Source of the DNA: Echinometra lucunter
Taxonomy: Eukaryota; Echinodermata; Echinoidea; Camarodonta; Echinometridae
DNA: 64,000 bases
Direction: 5' to 3'
Assembly (NCBI GenBank): GCA_029962745.1
Contig: JAPZVO010000102.1
Location: 28,672-92,671 of the forward strand
This document shows positions 48,964 through 59,862 of this stretch, one piece after another. The notes under the pieces were generated by a model, which had not been told where the DNA came from, made no database searches, and worked only from the letters and a program-made list of their open reading frames with translations. The translations under genes were made by a program, and so were the position numbers. Positions within the stretch are counted from its first letter, which is position 1; the number at the start of each line of letters is the position of its first letter.

Positions 48964-49116
48964 TGAGCGTGCTAGTAAAAGGTGTGCGGATCACATCTAC
49001 CGGACTAGTCTTCCACTTCGACGCCATAAAGGTGAAATATGCTGGATTATACTCTTGTGAGGCCACGATTGATGATGAAGAAGGGGAGCAAGTCATCAGG
49101 GCGGACTTTCATCTAG
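48964..49116 (+). CDS. Ig5, second half (exon)
   Basis: The acceptor is TTTTGCATTTTAG and the donor CTAG|GTAGGT. It is phase 1-1, 51 codons: LVKGVRITSTGLVFHFDAI, then KVKYAGLYSCEA (second Ig Cys, with Lys-Tyr-Ala replacing Asp-x-Gly), ending ADFHL. It completes the Ig half at the end of the protease exon. A 112-bp palindromic element sits about 80 bp upstream in the intron. Confidence 0.82.
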
Positions 49117-49985
49117 GTAGGTATATTTCTGTGAACATGCGCTGTGCGCAAAAATGTACATCCTATGTGACCATGTAATATGTTTCATAAAAAATGAGTA
49201 ATCTAATGATACCTGAAACAACTGTGATAGCTTTTGATTCAGCCAGTTACAACCTATGTGACCATAGATTTTATTACTTAACCTTATTCATAATCTTGAT
49301 GCCATAGATGACTTAGCAGCAGGATTTTCGAAAGGTTAAAAATGGGTCATAAATATAATACGCTTCTACCAGGATGGTGGGCTTAGCCTAAGTAGTGTAT
49401 GCGGGTGAATAATTTATTCACTGTAAAAACGACTGATGCGTTATTCAAAATGATTTTCAAGATTTCAGTTGAAAAGATTTTAATGTCAATTTTATCTCTA
49501 GATATGATTTATCATGAACACACAAGTTGATGCTAATATCATATCTCCTTCAAGCATTGTTCACGGCAGACATTCATATAGTCATGCTTGAGCGCAGCGT
49601 TTAATCTACATCTAACAGCTTGTCATGTCATCAGTTTTGTCGTCATTTTCAAAGCAAGCTAGACCAGTTTGTGAACAATACCTAAGTGTATGAGAAGCCA
49701 TCATTTTGACCCTCTTTGGAGGGCCTTTTCCTTTTCTTTTTGTCTTCTGAATTTTGGTATCAATGGTTTTTTAGGCCTATTCCGTCAAGAAAAGGGTTAA
49801 TTTCAATGTTCACGTTTGAAATTCATTTTTATATGATTTAGTATCGTACCATATTCTAACAGATATTCTTCAATAAAGTCGCTGATGATATCAAAACCCC
49901 AAACTGTGCCGAAAAAAAAGAAAGAAAAAAAAAAAGAAAATCGGCCTGCCGAGTGACTGATAGACCGAATCAGATGTAACGAATT
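49117..49985. other. Intron sequence, nothing recognised
   Basis: AT-rich, with no repeat structure or coding motif that I could see. Confidence 0.4.
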
Positions 49986-50103
49986 CAGGGGAGTGTTTCA
50001 TGAAGAGTTGTGTCGATGCTTTTCACCGACTAATTTGCTATCAGCCAATCAGAGGCGAGGATTTTTAGTAGCTTGTAAAAACTCTTCATGAAACACTCCC
50101 CAG
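49986..50103. mobile_element. Palindromic MITE, CAGGGGAGTGTTTCATGAAGAGTT ends
   Basis: Ends caggggagtgtttcatgaagagtt and aactcttcatgaaacactccccag are near-perfect inverses. The interior contains tcagccaatcaga. Confidence 0.9.
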
Positions 50104-50436
50104 AAATAGCAACGCTCTTTCATTAGGCGCGTACTGTGGACTGAATTGAAGTGATGAGCGAAACACAAAAGTGCCATGACCGCAACTTAAAAAAAAATTC
50201 TTATCGAGTGATTAATGGGGAAACTACGCTTTATCACGTGATTAAGTATTGACCGATCCTGCAGCAAGATTACAAATACAAATAATGCCATGTTTGCGAG
50301 TGCCTTGGTGCATACGCACTGCACGAACGTTATGTCATAATGGGATAATTAACGAGGATTTGTCGAGTTAATTACCCAACTCACTGTGACTGTGCCCCCT
50401 GCCCCCCCCCCCCCCCCCCCCCCTGGGAGCGCCGCC

Positions 50437-51574
50437 TCTGTTTGAAATAACCTCCTGTGGTTTGTGGAAGGGGGTTGATTAGACTTCAGATTGCAGCTTA
50501 ACTTTCGGAAAGCTTAATCCTTACACCCCGAGCAATTAAAAATGTTCCAGCGGCACCCTTGTCTCTATGCTCCTTTGCTTAGTCGATCCATATTTTTACC
50601 CCCTTGTTGAATAATTCTGGCTGCGCCAGTGCATATGCGAACAACACGAAGTCGGCACCTAATTTATAACCTTGCATTAGTTCCTCATGTTGTCCGCATA
50701 TCTTCATGGTTGACGGAAGGTCTTCCTGATTGTCCTCACCCGTGACTTTGCCCCTCCTGTTGTGATCCTACTAGATGTGTCCGCGCTGTCCTGCTGCGAT
50801 CAGCTTTTTTCCGCGGCATTTCGCGCCCTTCCCGATTGACTCCTAGGACACTCAGTTCAGTTCAGTTTCAGTTTCAGTTTATTTTCATATTTCACATAAA
50901 TGATGATACATGCATGCAAGTGAGAAATAATACATAAATATACATATGAATGACATCGTAAATAAGACGATTCATAATACAAAGGGGGAAATTGGAACAT
51001 ACAGACACGTAGACCTTAATTTATTCACCATGAGCTTAAGACATTAATTTAAAAAGTGAAATATGAGGGAATCTAATAAAAAGCTAAGCTTGTAATTAAA
51101 GATTCCCTTGAGGGTTTAAAGAAAAGTCTGTGATATTTGCGTGTTATTTTGAGAGATCTATTTTTAAAAATAATAAAAAAAAATAGAAAAAAGGTAAAAA
51201 AAGAGAAAAGGGCAAGGTAAACAAACAAACAAACAAAATACACACCTAAGGAACTAAGGAGCCATCGCGTAAGTATTTAGGAGGGATAGTTTTAATTTGC
51301 GTTTAAATGTATACAATGAGCTGCTGTTAGTTAATTCTGGGGGGAGGTCATTCCATAGTTTTGGTCCTGTAAATATAATTGTATTGTGGGCTAGTGCTGT
51401 TCGAGTACGTGGAAGGTGATAAGTATGTCTGCAGTCAATAAGCAGAGATTCCTAGTAATGTCCTAGGAAACCATGATGTGCTCACTCTTTCCCCGTCTGA
51501 CGCGGACAGAATGCCGAAATGACATAATTTGCTTCCGCAACCCTTCCTAGTCTTGTCGGCGCTCTAGTGGACGC
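50437..51574. mobile_element. Second copy of the right part of the 12073-13838 element, split by a LINE
   Basis: From tttgaaataacctcctgtggtttgtggaag onward it parallels 13277-13838 and ends at the same tagtggacgc end. It is broken at 50854-51420 by inserted sequence. Preceded by C23 and gggagcgccgcctctg. Confidence 0.75.
50854..51420 (-). mobile_element. 5'-truncated LINE insertion (L2/CR1-like tail)
   Basis: On the minus strand, TRTALAHNTIIFTGPKLWND, LPPELTNSS and YTFKRKLKLSLLNTYAMAP precede a stop at 51254-51256. The 3' end is a ctgaa-type short tandem tail (50854-50880), as in CR1/L2 elements. The uninterrupted copy at 13277-13838 defines the insertion site. Confidence 0.82.
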
Positions 51575-51689
51575 ATGCTCTTATGCTTATAGACGTACTA
51601 TCCGTTCATATACAAAATGTCTGTAGCCTGCTCTGACTGGTCTTTTAAGATCGCGAAGTCGTATCTGTACAAACATCGTATAGATCGAT

Positions 51690-52372
51690 GTTCACACAGG
51701 AAAAAAAAAAAATCAGTTTTAAAGCTGATTAGTTAATCAGGTTTAAGGTAGGAGATCCCATTTGCAGCTCAAAAATATTAAGATGTGTGAATATGTGTTC
51801 AATTATAAGAGAATGATTATTAAAAACTTCTGTGAAAGAATAATGGATTGTACTTGGCTAATTAACTGAATAATTAACATTTTTGATAACTCTGCACTTA
51901 TTTCGGACCGAAAATTTTAGCGGATTTTTTTTTTCGAGATAGCGCACAACCAAAGGATTCACGTTACATACAGTACAGCGCTGCTATTATGCGGTACGTG
52001 TGGTGGCCGCGAGCTGCGCGCGGCTGAGCTAGCTGGCTTCGCTTCTGCCAGTGAGCTGATCCGACTTGCTTATTCAAGGATGGTAGCCAGATTTTCATTT
52101 TTGTATGACCGTAAGATTAAATAAACAGTGTCATAAGGGCACATCCTAAACTCCTGGCAAGTTGTATGGATTTTCGAAGATTTTGCAAAAGGGATCTCCT
52201 ACCTTTAACATGTTTAAACTGATGAGCCTTCCATACAACGAATTTTACCTCTGTTTGAAAAGGCCGTAGATCGATATGTTAACACAGGAAAAAAAAAATA
52301 AAGCTGATTAGTTAATCACCTTTAAACTAATCAGCTTTCCATACGATGAATTTACCCCTGTGTGAAAATTCC
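51690..52372. repeat. Two palindromic AAGCTGATTAGTTAATCA units, the first split by the MITE
   Basis: cacaggaaaaaaaaaaaatcagttttaaagctgattagttaatcag is separated by the MITE from tttaaactgatgagcctt; a second whole unit follows at 52264-52372 (gctgattagttaatcacctttaaactaatcagc). Confidence 0.65.
51747..52203. mobile_element. piggyBac-like MITE, GGTAGGAGATCCC ends, TTAA flanks
   Basis: TTAA at 51743 then ggtaggagatccc; gggatctcctacc then TTTAA at the right. Inserted inside a palindromic repeat whose halves lie on both sides. Confidence 0.75.
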
Positions 52373-52392
52373 AACTTTACTCTTTGTGAAAC

Positions 52393-52543
52393 AGCACCCT
52401 TGGCCTCGTTTCATTAAACCTGTTATAACAGTATGCCACATTATAATGACACATTTGCTCTCAGGCAATCAGATGCAATTATTCCAGTGGTTTATAAGAT
52501 TACAACTTTTTATTGATAACAAGTTTTATGAATCGGGGCCTAG
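52393..52543. mobile_element. Palindromic MITE, CCTCGTTTCATTAAACCTGTTAT type
   Basis: ggcctcgtttcattaaacctgttat faces ataacaagttttatgaatcggggcc, with caatcagatgcaatt inside. Confidence 0.75.
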
Positions 52544-52691
52544 GGCCCCTCTTGCATAAAAAACTGCGATTAAACGCAATTCAAAATATTAAAAGCAAGT
52601 CCCAAATATCACCTGCTTGGCTGAAAATCGAGTTGCGTTTATTTTTTTTCAATTGCGTTTAATCGCAAACTTTTTTATGCGAGAGGGCCTA
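52544..52691. mobile_element. Palindromic MITE, AGGGCCCCTCTTGCATAAAAAACTGCGATTAAACGC type
   Basis: Long inverted ends (agggcccctcttgcataaaa; inverse ttttatgcgagagggcct), and gcgattaaacgcaatt pairs with aattgcgtttaatcgc. A fragment of the family lies at 62620-62700. It starts where the previous MITE ends. Confidence 0.85.
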
Positions 52692-52990
52692 GCTGGTCTG
52701 GTCTAAATATATGCGATGGTCTGATCCCTGACCTCTATTTGATCTCTGGAAGGTCTCTCAAAATATGTAAAGGTAGGCCAAATCTCTGATAGTACAGATT
52801 ACTTTTTTCTGGATCAGTTTCCAAGCAGCGATTTGTATTCGTTCATGTATTTCTTTTAACTTATTTTTCCTTCATCTTTCCATGGCAGACACTATATTTT
52901 TTTTTAAAATCCTTTTTCCGAAAAAAAATTGTCCATCGGATCATGCTAACCATATTGCACTTGATAAACTTTCTATTTTCTTCTTCCTAG

Positions 52991-53007
52991 AGGTAACAAG
53001 AGCCTGA
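52991..53007 (+). CDS. Candidate terminal exon of the Ig/pseudoprotease gene (EVTRA-stop)
   Basis: A strong acceptor (long pyrimidine tract ending TTCTTCTTCCTAG) is followed in phase 1 by codons giving E-V-T-R-A and TGA. Joined to 49116 the protein would end with a short hydrophilic tail and be secreted. AATAAA hexamers lie about 1.45 kb downstream (near 54449). The coding part is too short to prove, so this is a suggestion. The alternative is continuation into 61148. Confidence 0.3.
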
Positions 53008-53064
53008 TGAGATGCCTTTTAGAACAACTCAGAGGTAACCCAACCTGACGAGGCGCCCTACAGA

Positions 53065-53445
53065 CCAGCTCGTGATCGTCTGATGTTCTATGGTTTTATT
53101 AGCATATTTTTCATTTTGAAACATAAGATATGTGGTAATATCTTTTTTAACGTAAATCCAAAACAATGTTCATGTTAGTGGGTACTAGAATTTCCACTTT
53201 GTTTTGTTTTGTTGTTTTGTTTTTGTTTGGTTGGTTGGTTGGTTTTGGTTTTGGTTTTACAGACCAGCTCATGATCATCTGATGTTCTATGGTTTTATTA
53301 GCGCATTTTTCATTTTGAAACATAAGATATGTGGTAATATTTTTTCAATGTAAAGCCAAAACAGTGTTCATGATTGTGGGTACTAGAATTTCCACTTTGT
53401 TTTGTTTTGTTGTTTTGTTTTGTTTTTGGTTGGTTGGTTGGTTTT
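53065..53445. repeat. Tandem duplication, about 188 bp unit
   Basis: cagaccagctcgtgatcgtctgatgttctatgg at about 53070 recurs at 53261, and the following text through the ttggttggttgg tract matches. It begins just after the candidate terminal exon. G16-type run at 53453-53468. Confidence 0.85.
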
Positions 53446-54000
53446 GGTTCGGAGGGGGGGGGGGGGGGTGTTGTGAGGTACAACGCAGTTATCCCATTGT
53501 TTAAGTGGGTACAAAACAATCTCCAATTTTCTGAATGGGGTATTTTACAGTTTACCTGTTATTTCAATGGGGTACACCTATAGGTTCCCATTTGTTTCAA
53601 TGGGTCACAACGCAGTTACCCCCTTTGTTCAATTGGATCTGCGAATCTGAAGGATATATACTGCAAACGGATGGCCCTTGTAATATGCCTTTGGATCTGA
53701 GAGAATGCACCTGTCGGGTTAAGAATTCTATACTAAGTTGCTTCAGAAGAAAGATGTTCTGGTTTCATTTTTTCGTTTCTTTTCTGTTTTTTTTTTTCGC
53801 CCGTCCCTATGTATTTTCTCTTCTGTCAACAAATTCTTATAATTTTGTGCTCGGTGTATTAGCTCGTATATCTTTAAAAACGAAGGTTTGAACATAGATT
53901 ATCTTTTTTAACATACATTTTATATGAATATATTCAGCATGAAATATGAAATATGATAATCTATTGACTAGAGGTATATTGTACGTTTATTATCATTATC

Positions 54001-54360
54001 ATTATCATCTGGCGTCACCTTTGCCTGGAAGGCGAGAAGCGAACTGAATCACTGTAACCCTCGAGTCTCTCCTCCCGATATAACTGATTGTGGGTGTGCA
54101 GGTGGACCACTTCATCGGGTTTTTCCCCCTACTCTTATACGAATTGTGCAGTGGGTTCTTAACGTGCAAAGCCGGGGTGCAAAGGTGGTGACTCTCCTTT
54201 ACACAGGGCCTCCATCTAACATCCTATGCGAGGGACGGAGTGTTTTCTACTGCTACATAGCCTGCGTCTATGAAACACAACGTAGGCTTCAGTCATCCGC
54301 CTGGGTTGGACTCGAACCGACGATCTTTGGTTCGACAGGCAGAGCCCTATTTACTTAGAT
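54001..54360 (-). mobile_element. tRNA-derived SINE
   Basis: On the minus strand ggttcgagtccaacccaggcgg carries a B box near the 5' end, followed by about 270 bp of non-coding body (including gttcttaacgtgc on +) and ending at a short atgata repeat (53993-54008). Layout fits a SINE. Family not named. Confidence 0.6.
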
Positions 54361-55115
54361 TACATTGATATAATATTTTGCATTTTGTATTTTCAAAACA
54401 GTTTTTACATTTATATAATATTTTGTATTTTGAAAACAGTTTTTGGAGAAATAAAAATTCTTGCATGGTCTTCCTAATTAATGGTCACATGCAAAATATG
54501 CAGCATGTCCATTAAATTGAAAAATTGTGTGGGGTTGTGAATTTTGCAATGATGCATAGAGTTTTCCGCCCTAGATACATACGTGTCTTCTAAAAAAAAT
54601 ATTAGAGCTATCAAATGATTTGATCAAAGAGAATAAAAATTGTTTATGATTACTGAGTCTAATACTAATATAGCACCCTTAACATTTTTTGCGTTGATAG
54701 CATTGAACAGTGAATAATATCGGTAAACGAAATGCCACTATAGAAATGCACATAGGATGACAAATGTTCTAAATGGAATGTGTAGATCCACTCCAGCCTC
54801 TGCGATAAATTTATAACTTACATGGTCTGCATCATGAGAAATGTGAAGACACATTAATGAAATGTTTCTCCTTGTAGCCTTTACCTGTAGTTTAACTCAT
54901 TTATTTCACATGTTATTAAATGCTGAGTATCAAGCAGAGCTCCTTTTGATTGCGGATATATACCGGTATGTGTTTGAGTATAGTCTGATAGTTGAAACGC
55001 TGAGGAGTAGAGCGATAGTATTTAAACTCTAAAATTTTCAGACCTGCGGGAAGTGCACTTATTGCACGGAAGGGGTTAAGAGGGGGAGAGAGGAGCAGGA
55101 AGAAGAGGGGATCTC
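54361..55115. other. No gene recognised; AATAAA hexamers
   Basis: aataaa occurs near 54449 and 54633 on +, which could serve as poly(A) signals if the Ig gene ends at 53007. Confidence 0.35.
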
Positions 55116-55940
55116 CTGACCAAAATCCAGTTAAAACCAGTTGTCGACTGGTTTAAATAGGGAAATTGGAACAACTGGTTTCAGTTTGTTAAAATTGAGC
55201 TGTTACAAAACCAGTTGGAAATTCCACCTGGAATTATTCAGCTGGTCATGTAACTGAAATTTTCAAGTGGTATTTCTTTCAAGTGCATGGTATTTCCAAC
55301 TGGTCTTGTAACTGGTCTTCTTTCTTCAATTTGACTTGCTCAACTGATCTTCTGACTGGATTTGTTCAACTGGTATTTCCAACTGGCCTTACTGGTACTT
55401 TTCAACGTTAACTTGAATCCTTAATTGAGTTTCTCATATTTATGTTCTGTTTAGTGCACTTGTGGTCACGGTTTACTCTCTCTCTTTCCCTTTTTTAATT
55501 GTTGTTCGAAATATGTAATGACAAAATCATACATTTTATCTTGAAATATCTCTCACAAATATTTGAAACAAATTTGCATAAAGAGAAATAAAATATTATA
55601 TTTTTCTTAAAATGAACATGAAAAATATGCAAATGAGGTAAAAAACGGTTGATAGCTGGTTTCAGTTGCACTTCTAAATCGAAGCAGTTGAGTGACTGGA
55701 AATGGATTTCCAATTGAAAGCAATTGAGTAACTGGAAAAATTGTCTTACTGGATCCAGTTGCAATACCAATTGGTCTGAACTGGAAGTGACAACCAATTC
55801 AAACTTTTTTCCGCTTAGGCAATCCGTATCAACCAGAAAATTTGTATTCTTATTGAAACCGATTGATACCAGTTGAAACCAATTCAAACCAACTGCAATA
55901 TTTAACTGGTTTCAGTTGGGTTTTGGTCTGGGGATAGCAG
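55116..55940. mobile_element. 0.8 kb MITE built of AACTGGTTTCAGTT-like units
   Basis: gaccaaaatccagttaaaaccagtt at the left faces aactggtttcagttgggttttggtc at the right. The interior holds more than fifteen variants of aactggt/accagtt in both directions. A partial relative lies at 58320-58520. Confidence 0.75.
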
Positions 55941-56087
55941 AGAAACTGAGAGACGGAGATAGCTGGGACAAAGAGAGATGAGATTGAAGTGAAGAACTTG
56001 AAAAGATGTAGGAATATTTATAGAGATCTAGAGGAGTATGTTGCGACTAATGGTTTTAAAAAAAGGGAAGCAAATGTGTTTGCTCAA

Positions 56088-56303
56088 CACTAAAAAAAAA
56101 AAAAGGATTGGTCAGAATAACCAATTTGTTGGTGAATATGTGTCGACCGAAGAAGTTGGTCAAAATCTACCAAAATATTGGTTCATTTTAACCAATAATT
56201 TGGTCACTCTGAACCAATAATTTGGTCAATTTTGACCAATATTTTTGATCGGACACATATTTACCAACACATTGGTTATTCTGACCATTCCCTTTTTTAC
56301 AGT
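56088..56303. mobile_element. Palindromic MITE, CACTRWAAAAAAGG ends
   Basis: cactaaaaaaaaaaaaggattggtcagaataaccaat faces attggttattctgaccattcccttttttacagtg, and the interior ttggtgaatatgtgtc and gacacatatttaccaa also pair. Confidence 0.88.
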
Positions 56304-57067
56304 GAAGGGTTAGACTTGGGTTCTCATTTGGACTTAGTGAATATCATAAATCAATCAAAATCTGTCAAATGGATAACTCACATGACTTGAGTAAAGATTG
56401 AAAATAATTCTGAGATAATGAGTTACACAGATGAATTTCGTCTTTTGGTGACAAGTTAAACTGGAAACATTAAGCCGCCCCGACACTTGCATGATTTTTT
56501 GATTGCGCATTGCCAGTCTGCAGATCAGCAAAAAAGTGGCATCTTTCATCAAACTCGTATCCATGACCTGGGAATGAGCAGGCTCTGCAGAACCTGTCAG
56601 AACACCACTTTTATTTCGGCCCTTGGTGCTATAAAAACCATATCAAATTCGATGGGGTGTTTTAGTATGTAAAGGTGAAGATTCAGTCTTTTATATCATG
56701 GGTTTGAATGAATTCCATGAATTTGTTGTCGAAAAAAAAATACAAAAACGATTTTTTTTTATAATGATAAAATAATAATAATGGTCTTTATTCACAAATC
56801 ATCATCGCAGCCAGCAGGCTGAATTACAAATGATTTTACAAATATGTACACAATAGTGCAAGTGACAAGAAGAAAACATTGTAGTATGCATTACAACACA
56901 GTCATGATTAGCATATAGGATACGAACGATGTAGGCTGAAGATGGAGGGAATAGGAGAACTGGAAAAGAAGAAGAAAGAGAAAAAGAAAATTATAAAGAT
57001 GATGAAAAATGAAGAAGAAAAAAGAACTACAACAAGAATAAGAACAAGGTGAACAAAGGAGGAAAGG

Positions 57068-57145
57068 GAAGAAGAAGAAGAAGAAGAAGAAGAAGAAGAA
57101 GAAGAAGAAGAAGAAGAAGAAGAAGGAGAAGGAGAAGGAGAAAAA
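57068..57145. repeat. (GAA)n microsatellite
   Basis: gaagaagaag repeats inside a purine-rich block (56950-57200). Minus-strand Phe/Leu frames are artefacts. Confidence 0.92.
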
Positions 57146-58029
57146 GAAAAGGGAAAAGAAGAGGAACATGATGAAAGACAAATTGAAAAACTAGTAATTG
57201 AAGAGGAAGAAAATGCAAAAAAGGAAGGAACATAGATTTCAGAAGAGGCAAGTCAGAGGAAAAGGGGTAAGACCTGGCAAATCTAATGGTCGAAATGATG
57301 ATTGCATCGATATACTCATTCATAGACTTTAAAAAAAGTTATTTAATTGTTATATTACGGATATGCAAAGCATTACTCCCGAGGGTTGGTAAAATGTATT
57401 GATATCATTTGAGTTAACTGGATGTTACCACGTATCCACATTCTCAGAATCGCTAAACCAATACAACCATGAAAGTTATTATATTGTAAATTATATTTGA
57501 GCCCAAATAATTTTACATCATCATAAATATGCCAATCTTGACATATGGTGCAATTTAATCGGGTCAAGAGAACACTTTACACCGATCATTACATTTATCA
57601 GCTTTAAACCATAACTACTGAACTGGGATTGGTCCAAACAGACCACCCTCTCACCTGGAATCCTAACAGTCGCTAGCTTTTCAGCTTTATTTCAATGTAA
57701 ATATTATTTGGGTTCAAAGAGAAATGTTTTTCACCATGAGTAAGCGAAATGAGAGGAAGAGAACTGAAGCATCTTTTCCACTCTAAATTCCACTATTTCC
57801 TCAAAAACGTTTTCAAAGGAATGCACAAATTTATGTGGAATATGATAACTAATCTTTCAAATGGTGTAATAACCAAAGACTTCACTTGGTGATAAAGTAA
57901 TGAAATTCTTCCAGAAAGAAAGACTCATAATTCATGAGATTCTTTGATAGGATGGAAGATTTGGCCACTAGAAGATCTGCATGAATCCTACCTCATAGCA
58001 TACAGACCTGCTGACGAAGTCAACTGATC

Positions 58030-58222
58030 GTAATTTATATCTGTTAGTGATCATGAATTCTGTCTTGGATAAATCCCGTATTACCTTTATGTCTATCTTA
58101 TAGTGATCATGAATTTCTGTAACTTTAATGTCTTTGATAGATCCCATATTACCTTCATGTTTATCTTTTAGTGATCATGAATTTCTGTAATTTCATCGTC
58201 TTTGATAAATCTCGCATTACCA
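58030..58222. repeat. 72-bp tandem repeat, 2.7 copies
   Basis: tagtgatcatgaattctgt...gataaatcccgtattacctt repeats at about 58046, 58101 and 58171. Confidence 0.8.
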
Positions 58223-58319
58223 GTGTAGTCTGTCACAAATACAGACCACACACTGAATATTTCCCGTATTCCGCTTATGCTTTGAGCATATGTTTTGGAT
58301 GCGCTGATCCCAAGACGAA

Positions 58320-58520
58320 AATCAACTTGAAAGCAATTGAACACCAACTGAAATTTCAATTAGTAATCAGTTAGTTTCATTTGGTCTGGGTTTTGATAGG
58401 TTTCAATAATGGTCCACTTAGATTCCAGTTTCCGTTCTATTGCTACCGTCCATTGGGGTCAGTTGGTTCCAATTGTTCCAATAGGACTTTAATTGGACTT
58501 CAGTTGGTTTCAATTTTCTA
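58320..58520. repeat. Partial copy of the AACTGGTT-type MITE
   Basis: aacttgaaagcaattgaacaccaactg, atttggtctgggttttg and ttggtttcaatt units resemble 55116-55940. Confidence 0.5.
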
Positions 58521-58599
58521 TCACGCTCCGAGTATAAATTAGTTTTCGTGACGTACCTGGCGTACCACGTTGGGGGTAGGGATGGCCCCCTTAACAGTT

Positions 58600-59639
58600 T
58601 AAGCATATTTTATTTCGTTGCAAAAATGGGGGGGGGGGGGAGTTCTTGCTGCGGGAAAGGGCTTTATGAGCAATATTAATTTCATTTTTGGCGAGCGAGC
58701 GAAAAGTTTTAGGCTTATCATTTTAAATCTATAGTATACATTCTTGCTAGAACCCCTTACTAATGAAATGAGCATGCTTATTTCATACTGGAGAGAAAAA
58801 ATAGTTTAACTTTCTCTTTTAACAGTATCAATTTGCAGTATTTCCTTGCTTGAAGAACAAGGAAGGCACACATAATACTGAAAACAATGTTAAGTTTATT
58901 TCAATAATTTACGCTTATGCTGTTACACCGAATAGCATCCTCACCTATCGCCCCTTATTAAGCAAATGACCATGTTTATTTCATACTGACGAGTGTGCTG
59001 GAAAATATAAGAATGGAAATATTTATACTTGTACTTCTCTTTGCATGATAATTGGTAGCACAAACTGTGGTGAGTTTGGTTTTGGGGGGGGGGGGGGGGG
59101 GGAGTTTGGTTTGGGGGGGTTGCTTTGTTTTTGTTTTTTGTTTGTTTTGTTGGTGTTTGTTATTGTTGTTGAGATGTCTATTTCATAAGCGAGAGAAAAA
59201 AGAAAAAATGGGGGGAGGGGGTGGTTTTCTCGTTTAAAAACCGTGCACTCGCCATTGTGTTCATTCATGTAGTCTTGTTTGGAGATTTGATATTCTGTTC
59301 CCCAAATGAATGCTCCCCCCCCCCCCCCCCCCACACACACAGTTTCCATCGCAAGTGAGCACAGAGAGGCAGAATGTATTTTAAACATTTCTAATCGTTT
59401 TTGTCTTAGGACTTTAAGCGTCTTCAGAGAAATCAAAATATCTCTCTCTCCCTCTCCCCTCCCGCCTTTCTCTCTCTTTCATTTTCTGTTGTCTCTTTTA
59501 AGAGATGCTTTCTCCTTTATATCTCTCTCTCTTTCTCTCTCTCTCCCCCCCCCCCTTCACTTTCTTCTTTACACCCCCCTAGTATCATCACAAGAAACTA
59601 ATCTCTTCTTAAAGCCATACTCGGAAAACAGAAATGATT
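58600..59639. other. No gene; homopolymer-rich spacer
   Basis: G13 at about 58628, G19 at 59084-59102, C18 at about 59315, TC-rich tract 59440-59570, and a loose duplication (gcatgcttatttcatactgg at 58770; ccatgtttatttcatactga at 58970). Confidence 0.5.
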
Positions 59640-59658
59640 GCATATTCTACTTGTCCGT

Positions 59659-59664
59659 TTTATT
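59659..59664 (-). terminator. Polyadenylation signal of the peptide gene
   Basis: AATAAA on the minus strand (TTTATT on +) about 176 bp after the stop codon. This gives a 3' UTR of about 200 nt ending near 59640. Confidence 0.55.
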
Positions 59665-59839
59665 TCAAGCTATCCCAAATCGCTCCAGACAGAACTACTG
59701 ATTGGACAGTAAAGTGACGTCACATCTAATACTGCGCAGTAATTGGTCAAATCAGCTAGTCTTCTTTCGGGTCGTATTTGTACATCTCTGTAAATTTCTT
59801 GGTCGGTTGGATTGTCCATGCGGCTTACTATAAGCTAGT

Positions 59840-59862
59840 TTAGATGCTACCGCCTCCTGCAC
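59840..59862 (-). CDS. Peptide precursor exon 4: Gly-rich C-terminus and stop
   Basis: The acceptor is TTTGTTTTTAACAG on the minus strand. In phase 1 it reads G-A-G-G-G-S-I and TAA. The Gly-rich tail with no basic cleavage site suggests the mature peptide keeps its C-terminus. The exon is short, so the evidence is the in-phase acceptor plus a polyadenylation signal about 180 bp downstream. Confidence 0.65.

Larger units (their letters stand above)
8552..49116 (+). other. Span of a multi-exon Ig / trypsin-like pseudoprotease / Ig gene
   Basis: Eight exons join in one open frame of 2367 nt (789 codons). Exon lengths are 102, 135, 315, 306, 137, 148, 1071 and 153 nt. Introns are phase 1 except the one between 23250 and 25467, which is phase 0 on both sides. 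Order of domains: Ig1 (two exons), Ig2, Ig3 (one exon each), Ig4 (two exons), a chymotrypsin-fold domain plus the first half of Ig5 (one exon), then the second half of Ig5. No start codon, signal peptide or membrane segment is included, so the 5' end lies upstream or is unrecognised and the 3' end is unresolved. Such an ectodomain would be secreted or at the cell surface, with Ig domains for adhesion or recognition. I do not recognise an established family with this order. The splice model is read from the sequence; expression is not shown. Confidence 0.85.
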
